From Streptomyces celluloflavus (GTDB taxonomy: Bacteria > Actinomycetota > Actinomycetes > Streptomycetales > Streptomycetaceae), in assembly GCA_000720995.1 (NCBI GenBank), contig JOEL01000030.1, forward strand, positions 1 through 64,000: a DNA stretch of 64,000 bases. Reading direction: 5' to 3'. Both the position numbers and the translations under genes were made by a program. Below the pieces are notes generated by a model. That model did no database searches and had not been told where the DNA came from. It saw only the letters and a program-made list of their open reading frames with translations. Below are positions 41,663 to 51,335 of this stretch, piece after piece (position 1 is the stretch's first letter; every line of letters starts with the position of its first letter).

Positions 41663-44600
41663 GTACGACGCAGTCCTCGGCCCGGGACGACCGGGCGGCC
41701 CGCGGCGAGAAGCGCCGCAAGCGCAAGGAGCGCGCCGGGTCACGGGCGCCCGAGCCGAAGAACATCGTCAGCGGCGCCGGACAGCCGCTGGACCTGAGCG
41801 TCCGCCGGGAGCTGGAGGAGCAGCTCGGCCACGACTTCAGCCAGGTCCGCCTGCACACCGACCGGGACTCCGGGCAACTGGCCGAACTGATGGGCGCGGA
41901 CGCCTTCGCCGTCGGCCGGGACATCTTCTTCCGCGAGGGCACCTACCGGCCGGGGACGGCGGACGGCCAGCGGCTGCTGGCGCACGAACTGCTGCACACC
42001 GTCCAGAACCCGCACGGCCTGGGCGCCCTGCGCGCGGGCCGCGACCTGGGCGCGGTCAGCCTGCCGCAGGAGTCCGTCGAACGGGAGGCGGAGACGGCGG
42101 CGCAGGAGTCCGTACGGGCCGCAATGCTCGGGGCCGTACGCGAGGAGGACCCGGCGGCAGAGGTCGCACCGGGGCAGTCGACACCGGGGTGGCTGCGGTA
42201 CGCCACGGTGGACGCGGACCGGCGCCGGGCGGAGCTGGTGGATCCGGCCACGCTGGTGGACCGGCTGGCAAACGGGGTGGTGCGGTCGCTTCGGGGGGAT
42301 CCGGAGGACCGGTCGAAGCGCACCCGTATGCAACTCGCCCGTCTACCCGAGGAGTTGCAGGACACGGTCCTCGATCGCCTGGAGAGCAGGCTGCTCAGTT
42401 CGGAGCACGAGCGGGTGCTCGACCTCGTCGCGGAGATCGAGGCCGATGACGACGTGGAGCAGAACTCGCTCGACGCGCCGGCCGTCGAGGCGGATCCGGC
42501 CGAGGAGTTGCGGTTCACGCGCGAGAGCGAGCGGCGGGCGGCCGAGGAGCGCCGGGAGGAGGAGCAGCGGCCGCCGGTGGCGCCGGGGCCGGAGAGGGAC
42601 CGGCCGGAGGCGGAGGGTGCCGTCGGGAGTACGCCGCGGAACGGGGGGACCCGGGAGGACGGGAGCACTCCGCAGGGTGGGGGCGGGCCGGAGGGCACGG
42701 GGACGCAGGCCGGGGCGCCGGGCGGCGGGGCGCGGCAGCAGTCTTCGGGGCCGTCGTCGGGGCCGTCGTCGGGTCCTTCCTCGGGTCCTTCCTCGGCTTC
42801 GTCATCGGCTTCGTCATCGGCTTCGGGAGGTCAGGCCGCGGATCAGGGCGCGGCCGGGGGTGCGAAGTCCTCGGACGGGCAGTCCCCGGGCAGCCAGTCC
42901 TCGGACGGGAAGTCGGCGGCCGGGCCGTCCGCGGGCGGACAGCAGGGTGGTGAGAAGAAGGACGCCGGCGCCCAAGAGGGCAAGGAAGGCGCCGACGAGC
43001 AGAGCACCCCGGTCGCGGGGAAGGAGGAGTCCGCCGCCAAGAACCGCCCGGGGGCGGTCGATCCGCTGGTGGCGGGGCAGCAGTTGCGCCCCGAGGACAG
43101 GCGTGGGCAGGACAAGCCCGTGGGCTCGCCGATGGCGGCGGGCCCCGGTACGCAGCCGCCCGGGGCGGTCAGCACGCTGGACGGCGTACGCAGCCAGGAT
43201 CTCGACGGTCCGGAGGAGGCGCCCGACGAGGATCCGTTCGGGGCCGGCAGCACATCGGAGGTGGAGGTCGGGGGTGGGGAGCCGAGCGCCTGGGACGTCA
43301 CGCTCCAGCCGGACGACTATCTGCCCGCACAGGACCTCGATGTGTCCGCCGTACCGACCGCGGACACGCTGGATCCCGCCTCGTCCGCCGCTGCGGCGCT
43401 CCCGTCGTTCCCCGCTCCCCCGCCGACCCGGGCGGACAAGGTGCAGGCCGAGCGGGACGCGGAGGATGCCGAGGACGCGGCGGAGGCCGGGCCCGAGGAG
43501 GACACGGCCGACGCCGACGGGCCCGCCGATACGGGGCCGTCGGACGACGTGTACGAAGCGGACGGCCCCGGAGGCGGGCCGGACGACGCACTGGCGCCGG
43601 ATCGGACCGCCGCGGCGCGGATGGGGCCGGGCGCGGCACCGAAGGACCCGAAGAGCGGCGCCGACCCGGCGGCCGGACCCGTCGCCGCGCAGGTCCAGGT
43701 GGCGGAGGCACCGGGCGCCGCGGGGAGCGGCGGCGGGCCCGGGGAGCAGGCGGCCAAGGAGGAACAGGGCACTCCGGCCGGTGGCGAGGCATCGGGGGGC
43801 GGGCAGGAGAAGGGCTCTCAGCAGGCCGCCGGCGGTACGTCCGCGGCGGGTGGTGCGACTGGTAGTGCGACCGCTACAGGCGGGAAGTCGGCCGAGGCCG
43901 CTCCGGCGGGCAACGGTGCGGTGCCGGCGAGCGCCCAAGCGTCCTCGTCGGCGGCAGGCACACAGGCGTCCTCACCGGCCCGGGACAGCCATGTCTCCGG
44001 CGGATCCAACGCGGACACCTCCAGCGGGGCGAGCGGTGACGCGGCGGCGGGGGCGCGGCGAGCGCCGTCGGGCGGGAGTACGGCGAAGGGCGGGGCGGAG
44101 CCCCGTACGGAGGGGGCGGCGGACAAGGCGTCGGCGCCTGCCCCTGCGCAGCAGGGTGGTACGGCTCCTGACGCCGCCGCGCCCGGGGCGCCCGCCGCGC
44201 AGACCGCACCGGAGCACCGGGCCGCGGCAGCCCCGCCGGCTCCCGCCCCCCGGGGAGCGGGAGGTGGCGGTGGCGGCGGCAGTGCGGCTGTCCCGGTCAA
44301 GAAGAGCCAGAAGGACTCCGGGCCGGCCCCGAACCTCTCGAACGTATCGCCGGAGGCCGGACTGTCCACGGCCGCAAAGCTCAAGCCGCACAAGGCACTT
44401 GAGGCCATGGCCGGGGTGGGCGGCGCGGTGGACCGTACGGTCGGCGACGACCACAAGGCGCTCGCCGCGGCGCCGCCCTCGATGCAGCGTCCGGCAGGTG
44501 CGCCGCAGACCCTCCAGGGGAAGCCGAAGGCCGGCGACCCTGCGCAGTACGACCAGGACCCGGCGCAGCGGTCGGAGGCTCCCGAGGAGAAGAAGGCCGA

Positions 44601-47600
44601 GGTCACGGGCGCCAAGGAGCCCGAGGGCCCGATCGAGGCGGAGAAGGCCGAGGAGCCGGGCGGCTGGCAGACCTTCAAGATGGCCCTAGGGTTCGGCCTC
44701 GCCACGGTCGCGAACTGGATCGGCATCAAGGTCGACAAGCAGAAGCTGGCCGCCAAGTTCGCGGGGCTGCCGACACAGGACGAGGCGCTCAAGAAGGCCC
44801 AGGCGGGCCAGGCGCCGGGCGTGCAGATGCAGGGCGCCGCCGGCGAAAAGGCCGACGAACAGGGCGCGGCCGTCGACACCAAGGGCCAGGAGACCGTCGC
44901 GACGGGCCGGGACGACGCCGGCCGCCCGATGGGTGAGGACCAGGTCTATCCGGACGCGCCCAAGGAGCGGATGGCCGCGAAGGTGCCGGGGCAGCAGGGC
45001 GGCCAGGGCGGTGCGCCGCAGGCGCAGGCGGCGACCGGGGCCGTACCGCCGGAGGCCGCGTCCGAGGTGGCGGAGCACGAGCGCGAGCCGCAGTTCCAGG
45101 CCGCGTTCGGCGACGGCCGAAAGAGCATGTCCGAGGGCCGCCAGAAGAAGGACCGGGACTTCCGCGACGCGCAGGAGAAGCACAAGAAACAGGTGGACAC
45201 CGAGGTCTCGGCCAACACCAAGAGCCAGGCGGGCGAGCGTGAGAAGGCGATGGCCGATGTCACCGGCCAGCGCTCCGACTGGCGCAAGGAGCAGGACGAG
45301 GAACTCCAGAAGCTCGGCACCAAGAAGACCGAGCGGCACGAGAAGGTCCGGAAGGACGTCAAGGACAAGGAGGAGAACACCGACAAGGACGTCACGACGG
45401 AGAAGGAGAGCGGCGACAAGAAGATCCAGGACGAGAACACCAAGGCCGAGGACGACGCCAACAAGAAGCGCGACGACAGTGTCAACGAGTCGGGCAACTG
45501 GATCAGCAAGGCTTTCGACTGGATCAAACAGAAGGTCATCGAGATCAAGAATGCGATCGTCGGCGTCATCAAGAGGGCGCGGCAGGCGGTCGTCGGCTTC
45601 ATCAAGCACTTCAAGGAGACGGTCGAGCGCTGGATCCGCGAGGCACGCAAAGCCGTCATCGACGCGATCAAGAGCCTCATCAACGACCTGATCGAATTCG
45701 CCAAGTCGATGGTGCGGGCGGTCCTCGAACTGGCCCGCCGGATCAGAAAGCTGATCACGGACCTCATCTCCGCCGCGATCGCCCTCGTCAACAAACTCGC
45801 CGCCATGCTGAAGCAGGCCATCACCGATCTGCTGACCGCCATCGGCAAGCTGCTGAGCGGCATTCTGGACATCCTCAAGCAGCTGCTTCAGGCCGCGGTC
45901 AAGGCGGTCATGGACGCGGTGAAGGCGGTCCTGGACTTCGCCTCCAAGCTGCTGAGCGCGCTCGGCGACTGGATGCTCATCGCGGTCGACTTCCTCTCCG
46001 ACCCGGGCGGCTGGCTGAGCGGCGCCAAGAACTCGGCGGTGGACGGCGCGAAGAACCATCTGTTCGCGGAGGTCTCCTCGGCCGTCAAGCAGTGGTTCAA
46101 GGACAAGATCCAGGAGATCATCGGCGTCCCCAAGGCCGTCATCGAAAAGCTCCTCAACGGCGGCTTCAAACTCGACGACATCGTCAAGGAAGCCTGGGAC
46201 GCGGTACTCCCCCAACTTCCCGTCATCATCGGCGATCTGGTGATGACCAAGGTCGTCGCCAAGCTGATCCCGGGCGCGGGGTGGGTGATGGCGGTCATCG
46301 ACGCCATCCGTACGGCGTGGGGCGCCCTGAGCGCGATCCTGCGCGCGCTGACCATGGTCCTGGACTGGCTGAAGTCCGTCCGCGCCGGCGGCGCCGGCAT
46401 CCTCTTCGCCAAGGCCGTCGCGTCCGGTGTGGTCGCGCTTCTCGAAGTCCTCTACCAGTGGCTGCTCAGCGGCATCGGCAAGTACGTCGCCAAGGTGGGC
46501 CAACGGCTCAAGGGTGTCGCCGCCCGGCTCGGGAAGAGCTTCGGCAAGGAGGACCGGGGCGGCGGCAGGAAGGGCGCGGCCGGCGAGGACTCAGGAGGCC
46601 GGGGCGGCGACAGGAAGCCCCGTCACCAGGAACCGTCCAAGGAACCCGCCCCGAAGGCCCCCGGCGCCCCGGCCACCCGCCCGGCGACCACCAAGCCCCG
46701 CCCCGGCGAAAACCCCGACCTCACCAAGCCCGCCTCGCACGGCCACCCCGACAAGGAACCGGGCCCCGCCAAGCCCAGCCCCGAGCACGCCCCCGCCAAA
46801 CACCCCACCGGCAACGACAAAAACGGCAAACCCAAGCCCAACACCGACGACAAGCCGGACACCCGCCCGACCCCGTCCCCCCGCCCCAAGCCGGAACCCA
46901 AGCCCCGCCCCAAGCCCGAACCGGAACCAAAGCCCAAGCCGAAGGAAGACTCCCCGAACAAGCCCAAGGACGGGGAGAACCCCACCACCAAACCCAAGGA
47001 CGACGAGAAGGGTCCGAACAAGCCCAAGGACGAGGACAAGGGCCCCGGCAAACCCACCCACAAGGACGACAAGGGCACCCCGGCCAAACCCAAGCCCGGC
47101 AAGGAAGGCGACCAGCCCCACAAGCCCAAGGACAAACACCCGGGCGAAGACCCCAAGAACCCCAAGCACAAGCCGAACGAGGAGCACGACCCCAAGAAAC
47201 CCAAGCACAACGACGAGGGCAAAGGCCCGAAGAAGCCGGGACACGAAAAGCCCAAGGAAGGGCACCCGAAGGGCAAGGACCCGGCCAAGGAGAAGCAGGA
47301 CAAGAAGGACAGGAAAAAGAAGGACGAGGACAAGAAGGACTCGAAGGACGCCCGGCTGAACGAAATCGTCGCCCGACTCCAGCCCATCCTGAAGGGGCGG
47401 CTGGAACCCGGGATCAACGATCAGGAGCTCCGGGGGCTTCTTTCCGAGCTGCGGGCATGGTACCGGCTGACCCGCCTGGACAAGGAAGGTGGGAGTGAGT
47501 TCGGCATCCGCGCAACACTCAACCCCAGTCGTCCCGTCATCAGAGGATTCTCACAGAACCTCATCGACTACCTGCGGAAGCAACAACTTCCACGCCCAGA

Positions 47601-48393
47601 AATTTCCCCAGGCCCACAGAACGGAATCCGACCGGCAGCGACAATTAATGCCAAGTACATCAATCCAGAATATGCACGGGAATACGGGCAGGAGCCTAGC
47701 GGGCAATACACCGAGGGCTGGTACTACCTAACGAGGTACAAGTTGACTCCGGGCATCCCGCAGTGGGACCGGATGCACCTCATACCGAGAGAGGTGGGAG
47801 GTGCTGCAGCAACGTCAAATTTCGTGCCTGCCAGAAACTCCGACAATGCCCCCTTCTACCACACCATCGAGAAGCATGCCGCGAATGCATTCGGACAGAA
47901 CGCCACGAACAATCCACCAATTCCAGGTTGGTACACGGCGTCACTGAAGCGCTACAAAGGCCCGAGTAGCATCGCGTACCCGCATGGAAACACGTATCCA
48001 GAGGGCTTCCCTGAGCAGCTGACAGTCACTTGGGGCATGTACAAAAGGAGAGGTCGCGGCACGGGGCAGAATCGCTCTGACTGGATGAAGGAACCTGCAC
48101 AGATGCGTGCGGTAAAGGACTTCAACCCTCCACCGGCGCCGTCCTTCGTCGGCCCCCTCACGCCCCCGGTCAACATCAACACCGCCCCCAGAGGTGAAGT
48201 GAGGAAGGCTCTCGACAGGGCGGGAGCCATGTACGTGAACGCAGTCCTGAAGGAGAGGACATTCAAGGACTTCGCGGAAATGAGAACGAAGCTGGCGGGA
48301 TACAGGTCGAAGGGAGGGAAGTCGCTAAATAATTTCGAGGCGACCATGAGAAGGCTGAAGCAGCGCGCAATCCACGGATACTTCACCTTCTAG
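41659..48393 (+). CDS. Giant eCIS effector: DUF4157 core domain plus C-terminal nuclease-like toxin domain
   Basis: A 2244-residue protein. Residues about 34-118 are the eCIS-core DUF4157 domain with LGHDFSQVRLHTD and HELLH (109-113), a metallopeptidase-type motif and a marker of eCIS cargo. About 120-1000 is low complexity. About 1280-1455 and 1513-1629 are long hydrophobic or amphipathic helices (IVGVIKRARQAVVGFIKHFK, LPVIIGDLVMTKVVAKLIPG). About 1634-1894 is a Lys/Pro stalk of KPK units. The C-terminus holds WDRMHLIPREVGG plus TSNFVPARNSDN (2036-2063), like the DRGH nucleases, and a ComEA-like helix-hairpin-helix (VNINTAPRGEVRKALDRAGA, from 2171). Base composition drops sharply from about 47480. 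Nuclease activity is inferred. Confidence 0.88.
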   Translation: MSTTQSSARDDRAARGEKRRKRKERAGSRAPEPKNIVSGAGQPLDLSVRRELEEQLGHDFSQVRLHTDRDSGQLAELMGADAFAVGRDIFFREGTYRPGTADGQRLLAHELLHTVQNPHGLGALRAGRDLGAVSLPQESVEREAETAAQESVRAAMLGAVREEDPAAEVAPGQSTPGWLRYATVDADRRRAELVDPATLVDRLANGVVRSLRGDPEDRSKRTRMQLARLPEELQDTVLDRLESRLLSSEHERVLDLVAEIEADDDVEQNSLDAPAVEADPAEELRFTRESERRAAEERREEEQRPPVAPGPERDRPEAEGAVGSTPRNGGTREDGSTPQGGGGPEGTGTQAGAPGGGARQQSSGPSSGPSSGPSSGPSSASSSASSSASGGQAADQGAAGGAKSSDGQSPGSQSSDGKSAAGPSAGGQQGGEKKDAGAQEGKEGADEQSTPVAGKEESAAKNRPGAVDPLVAGQQLRPEDRRGQDKPVGSPMAAGPGTQPPGAVSTLDGVRSQDLDGPEEAPDEDPFGAGSTSEVEVGGGEPSAWDVTLQPDDYLPAQDLDVSAVPTADTLDPASSAAAALPSFPAPPPTRADKVQAERDAEDAEDAAEAGPEEDTADADGPADTGPSDDVYEADGPGGGPDDALAPDRTAAARMGPGAAPKDPKSGADPAAGPVAAQVQVAEAPGAAGSGGGPGEQAAKEEQGTPAGGEASGGGQEKGSQQAAGGTSAAGGATGSATATGGKSAEAAPAGNGAVPASAQASSSAAGTQASSPARDSHVSGGSNADTSSGASGDAAAGARRAPSGGSTAKGGAEPRTEGAADKASAPAPAQQGGTAPDAAAPGAPAAQTAPEHRAAAAPPAPAPRGAGGGGGGGSAAVPVKKSQKDSGPAPNLSNVSPEAGLSTAAKLKPHKALEAMAGVGGAVDRTVGDDHKALAAAPPSMQRPAGAPQTLQGKPKAGDPAQYDQDPAQRSEAPEEKKAEVTGAKEPEGPIEAEKAEEPGGWQTFKMALGFGLATVANWIGIKVDKQKLAAKFAGLPTQDEALKKAQAGQAPGVQMQGAAGEKADEQGAAVDTKGQETVATGRDDAGRPMGEDQVYPDAPKERMAAKVPGQQGGQGGAPQAQAATGAVPPEAASEVAEHEREPQFQAAFGDGRKSMSEGRQKKDRDFRDAQEKHKKQVDTEVSANTKSQAGEREKAMADVTGQRSDWRKEQDEELQKLGTKKTERHEKVRKDVKDKEENTDKDVTTEKESGDKKIQDENTKAEDDANKKRDDSVNESGNWISKAFDWIKQKVIEIKNAIVGVIKRARQAVVGFIKHFKETVERWIREARKAVIDAIKSLINDLIEFAKSMVRAVLELARRIRKLITDLISAAIALVNKLAAMLKQAITDLLTAIGKLLSGILDILKQLLQAAVKAVMDAVKAVLDFASKLLSALGDWMLIAVDFLSDPGGWLSGAKNSAVDGAKNHLFAEVSSAVKQWFKDKIQEIIGVPKAVIEKLLNGGFKLDDIVKEAWDAVLPQLPVIIGDLVMTKVVAKLIPGAGWVMAVIDAIRTAWGALSAILRALTMVLDWLKSVRAGGAGILFAKAVASGVVALLEVLYQWLLSGIGKYVAKVGQRLKGVAARLGKSFGKEDRGGGRKGAAGEDSGGRGGDRKPRHQEPSKEPAPKAPGAPATRPATTKPRPGENPDLTKPASHGHPDKEPGPAKPSPEHAPAKHPTGNDKNGKPKPNTDDKPDTRPTPSPRPKPEPKPRPKPEPEPKPKPKEDSPNKPKDGENPTTKPKDDEKGPNKPKDEDKGPGKPTHKDDKGTPAKPKPGKEGDQPHKPKDKHPGEDPKNPKHKPNEEHDPKKPKHNDEGKGPKKPGHEKPKEGHPKGKDPAKEKQDKKDRKKKDEDKKDSKDARLNEIVARLQPILKGRLEPGINDQELRGLLSELRAWYRLTRLDKEGGSEFGIRATLNPSRPVIRGFSQNLIDYLRKQQLPRPEISPGPQNGIRPAATINAKYINPEYAREYGQEPSGQYTEGWYYLTRYKLTPGIPQWDRMHLIPREVGGAAATSNFVPARNSDNAPFYHTIEKHAANAFGQNATNNPPIPGWYTASLKRYKGPSSIAYPHGNTYPEGFPEQLTVTWGMYKRRGRGTGQNRSDWMKEPAQMRAVKDFNPPPAPSFVGPLTPPVNINTAPRGEVRKALDRAGAMYVNAVLKERTFKDFAEMRTKLAGYRSKGGKSLNNFEATMRRLKQRAIHGYFTF

Positions 48394-48434
48394 CGGCAGC
48401 AGGATTTCTGGTACACCGACGAAAGCTGATAGCC

Positions 48435-49151
48435 ATGCGAAACCTCGCTCCAAATGAGCAGCGACACGCTGAATCACTGGAAGAGATCCGGTCGAGCCCG
48501 CTCCTCCGGGCCACTTGCGGGAGTTCTGAGCATTTGGGGCAAACGCTCGAATCGCTACCCCCGGTGCAACGCTATAGCGACAACTGGGCGGATGTCGAAA
48601 TCGACCCGGAGCTCTTGAGCTGCGCTCTACGGTTCACCGACCTCGGGGCGCAGTGGGAAACATCCTCGAAGGGAGGCCGGTCAAAATTCTACGGCGAGTT
48701 CAACCTCCTCCACTTTCATGACGTACTGAGTCAGGTGGAAGGCGGCCCCGCAACGGTCCCAGACCCCACAGAGTTCCAGCTTCAGTTCTTGTCGGAACTA
48801 CGGGTCATTGATCACACGCCGCGTTCCGGATCTGGCAAGTTGACATATATCAGGATTCATCCCGGCGTCACGACACTAGAGATCTGGTACAGCGCAATCG
48901 CGGACATTGGAAACAATCCGCACCCACCTGGATACATCAAGATGGACATCACCTACTGCCAGTATCTCGATGCCCTGCTTCTCACAAAGGGCACATACGG
49001 CTGGCAGTATCTGTACACGGACATCTCCCTGCGCCGTGGCGACTTCGACGAGACGGTCAGATATTTGCGCGGGATGTTGGAAGTCTTTCCCGAGATCTTC
49101 CCACAGCACGACTACAGGGAACTGCGCGAACGGCTGGAGGCCCGCCTATGA
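48435..49151 (+). CDS. Unrecognised protein, candidate immunity protein for the effector
   Basis: A 238-residue soluble protein I do not recognise. It starts MRNLAPNEQRHAESLEEIRS; the middle has GGRSKFYGEFNLLHFHDVLS and IHPGVTTLEIWYSAIADIGN; the C-terminal part is helical (TVRYLRGMLEVFPEIFPQHD). There is no signal peptide or membrane segment. It lies 41 bases after the effector gene and overlaps the next structural gene by ATGA. Its composition is much lower in GC than the CIS genes and matches the effector's C-terminal part, so the two seem to have arrived together. An antidote role follows only from that placement. Confidence 0.72.
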   Translation: MRNLAPNEQRHAESLEEIRSSPLLRATCGSSEHLGQTLESLPPVQRYSDNWADVEIDPELLSCALRFTDLGAQWETSSKGGRSKFYGEFNLLHFHDVLSQVEGGPATVPDPTEFQLQFLSELRVIDHTPRSGSGKLTYIRIHPGVTTLEIWYSAIADIGNNPHPPGYIKMDITYCQYLDALLLTKGTYGWQYLYTDISLRRGDFDETVRYLRGMLEVFPEIFPQHDYRELRERLEARL

Positions 49152-49816
49152 CCCGCTACGCCGACATCCCCAAACCCATCCGCTCCGGATTAGTGGTCGT
49201 CGACCCCAACCTCGGTATCCCCCAGCGCGTCATCGTGCTGCAGTTCAATCCGGATGCGCTGGAGCGGTCCGTGGCGCCGCAGGCGGCTGGGGGTGAGGGG
49301 GACAGTGGTGGTGGGGGGAGCGGGAATGGGGACCGGAATGAGGCGTTGCGGCTCAAGGGGCCCGCGCAGGAGACGTGGAAGTTCACCGCGGAGATCGATG
49401 CCACCGATCAGCTCGACGTAGCGGCGCCGGACGGGATTCATCCGGAGTTGGCGGTGCTGGAGATGCTGGTGCAGCCGACCACCGCCCAGTTGCGGGCGGC
49501 GACGAGGCTGAGCAAGAAAGGGACCATCGAGATCAGTCCCATCGAGACGCCGCTCACGCTCTTCACCTGGGGCAGTAAGCGGGTCATACCGGTTCGGCTG
49601 ACGGAGTTGTCCGTCAACGAGTCGGCGTTCGACGTCAATCTCAATCCGATACGGGCCTCGTTGAGTATCGGGATGAAGGTGCTGACGGTGAGTGATCTGC
49701 CGGTGGGGCATCCGGGGGCCGAGCTCTATCTCGCGCATCTCGCGCAGAAGGAGCAGTTGGCGCGGAAGGCGCGGGGCGGGACTTTCGCGCAGCTGGGGCT
49801 GGGGAGGGGGATCTGA
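49148..49816 (+). CDS. cis7: CIS tube-family / baseplate tube-initiator protein
   Basis: A 222-residue protein of the CIS_tube type that links the inner tube to the spike hub. Features are VLQFNPDALERSV near the N-terminus, KGPAQETWKFTAEIDATDQL, LFTWGSKRVIPVRLTELSVN, and FDVNLNPIRASLSIGMKVLT. LysM-type peptide recognition is supplied by the separate next gene. A TTA codon (codon 15, 49190-49192) lies near the start, a strong position for bldA control. It overlaps the candidate immunity gene by four bases. Confidence 0.88.
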   Translation: MTRYADIPKPIRSGLVVVDPNLGIPQRVIVLQFNPDALERSVAPQAAGGEGDSGGGGSGNGDRNEALRLKGPAQETWKFTAEIDATDQLDVAAPDGIHPELAVLEMLVQPTTAQLRAATRLSKKGTIEISPIETPLTLFTWGSKRVIPVRLTELSVNESAFDVNLNPIRASLSIGMKVLTVSDLPVGHPGAELYLAHLAQKEQLARKARGGTFAQLGLGRGI

Positions 49817-49819
49817 GAC

Positions 49820-50200
49820 GTGATCGAGCCGTATGAGCGGGCGTTGGACGAGGTACCCGGGGCGCATCCGTATCCGCGGAGCAGTCGGTACGCGGGGATC
49901 GGGATCGGGGTGTACCGGGCGGCGGACGGTACCGAAGTGCGTTATGCGAAGCGGCGGTTGCTGCCGCCGCTGGGGGACGCCGGCGAGGAGAGCGTGCCGC
50001 ATGTGGTGAGCGGTGGTGAGCGGCCGGATCAGCTCGGGCAGCGGTACTTCGGGGATCCGGGGCAGTGGTGGCGGATCGCGGACGCCAATCCGGTGCTGGA
50101 TCCACGGGAGTTGACGGACGAGCCGGGCGCGGAGATAACCGTTCCCTTGGCGGGTGGATTCCCTGGCGGACCGGGTGGACCGGGGGTGCGGAATGGGTGA
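49820..50200 (+). CDS. LysM-like baseplate protein
   Basis: A 126-residue protein. After RYAGIGIGVYRAADGTEVRY, the second half resembles LysM (HVVSGGERPDQLGQRYFGDP, WWRIADANPVLDPRELTDEP, ITVPLAGG). eCIS clusters often have LysM in the tube-initiator protein; here it is separate. The start is GTG 49820, three bases after the previous stop, and it overlaps the hub gene by eight bases. Confidence 0.85.
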   Translation: MIEPYERALDEVPGAHPYPRSSRYAGIGIGVYRAADGTEVRYAKRRLLPPLGDAGEESVPHVVSGGERPDQLGQRYFGDPGQWWRIADANPVLDPRELTDEPGAEITVPLAGGFPGGPGGPGVRNG

Positions 50201-51335
50201 CGACCAGCCGGTCGGGCGGGGGCCGATTCATCTCTCGCTGTATCTGGGGCCGAAGCTCGCGCGGCTGGTCCCGCAGGACGTGGTGGAGGCGTTGCTCTCG
50301 GCGCAGATCACGAGTACGGCGGGTGAACGGAGCGGATTTCAGCTCGCGTTCGACCTGACGAAGAAGGGCGCCATCGTGCAGCGGTTGCTGCCCGAGGGGT
50401 ATTTCGATCCCAAGACGCGGGTGATCCTCACGGTGGCGGTCCAGGGGACGCCGGTGGTGCTGCTGGACGGGGTGATCGTGCGCCATGAGGTGGGGACCAG
50501 CAATCAGCCGGGGCAGACGACGCTGACGGTGACCGGGGAGGATCTGACGCTGCTGATGGATCTGGAGGAGCGGACGGACCGGTATCCCAATCTGGCGCCC
50601 TCGCAGCGGGTGGAGCGGATTCTCGGGAAGTACGCCGACTACGGGATCGATGCCCGGATCATCCGGGAGCAGATCCCGCAGCCGCCACGGGAGCAGGTAC
50701 GGGTCGATTACCAGACCGGGACCGATCTCCAGTATGTGAATGACCTGGCGCGGGCGAACGGTTACACGTTCTATCTCGATCCGGGTCCGGTACCGGGCAG
50801 GTCGACGGCTTTCTGGGGACCGGAGCAGCGGCTCGGGCAGCGGCAGCACGCCCTGAACGTGAATATGGACGCGAACTCGACCGTGGATCAGCTGACGTTC
50901 GCCTATGACGGGACGGCACGGGAGGAACCACAGGCCCGGGTGCAGGATCCGGTGACGCGGCAGGCTCCGTTGCTGGCGCCGCCCGATATCAGTCCGCTGC
51001 GGCCGCCGCTCGGATTGCGGGGTTCGCCGGCGCTCAAGCGGCGGACGCTGAGCGGGACGGCGAAGAAGGATGCGGGGCTGGCGAAGGCGGAGGCCCTGGG
51101 GCGGGCCGCCACGAGCGCCGATGCCATTTCGGGCTCCGGGTCGCTGGATGTCACCCGGCACGGATATGTGCTGCGGCCACGGGAGTTGGTGGGGGTTCGG
51201 GGCGCCGGGGTCACGTATGACGGTGACTATTACGTGAAGACGGTGACGCATAATCTGCGGCCCGGTTCGTACCAGCAGAATTTCACGCTGTCGAGGGAGG
51301 GCCTGATCGCCCGCAGCGGCACCGTGCGGCCGTAA
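50193..51335 (+). CDS. cis8: VgrG/gp27-like spike hub (phage late control D family)
   Basis: A 380-residue hub protein that forms the base of the spike, related to phage gpD and T4 gp27. Typical segments are SGFQLAFDLTKKGAIVQRLL, GTPVVLLDGVIVRHEVGTSN, DLQYVNDLARANGYTFYLDP and, at the end, VRGAGVTYDGDYYVKTVTHN. The separate next gene supplies the spike beta-prism, as in split VgrG systems. ATG 50193 is supported by the overlap; an upstream frame extension is not. Confidence 0.92.
   Translation: MGDDQPVGRGPIHLSLYLGPKLARLVPQDVVEALLSAQITSTAGERSGFQLAFDLTKKGAIVQRLLPEGYFDPKTRVILTVAVQGTPVVLLDGVIVRHEVGTSNQPGQTTLTVTGEDLTLLMDLEERTDRYPNLAPSQRVERILGKYADYGIDARIIREQIPQPPREQVRVDYQTGTDLQYVNDLARANGYTFYLDPGPVPGRSTAFWGPEQRLGQRQHALNVNMDANSTVDQLTFAYDGTAREEPQARVQDPVTRQAPLLAPPDISPLRPPLGLRGSPALKRRTLSGTAKKDAGLAKAEALGRAATSADAISGSGSLDVTRHGYVLRPRELVGVRGAGVTYDGDYYVKTVTHNLRPGSYQQNFTLSREGLIARSGTVRP

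Noticed and set aside
41983-41997. HELLH in the effector as proof of an active secreted protease
   Set aside because: The motif is a standard part of the DUF4157 eCIS core domain; it alone does not show catalytic activity, so it was used only as a family marker.
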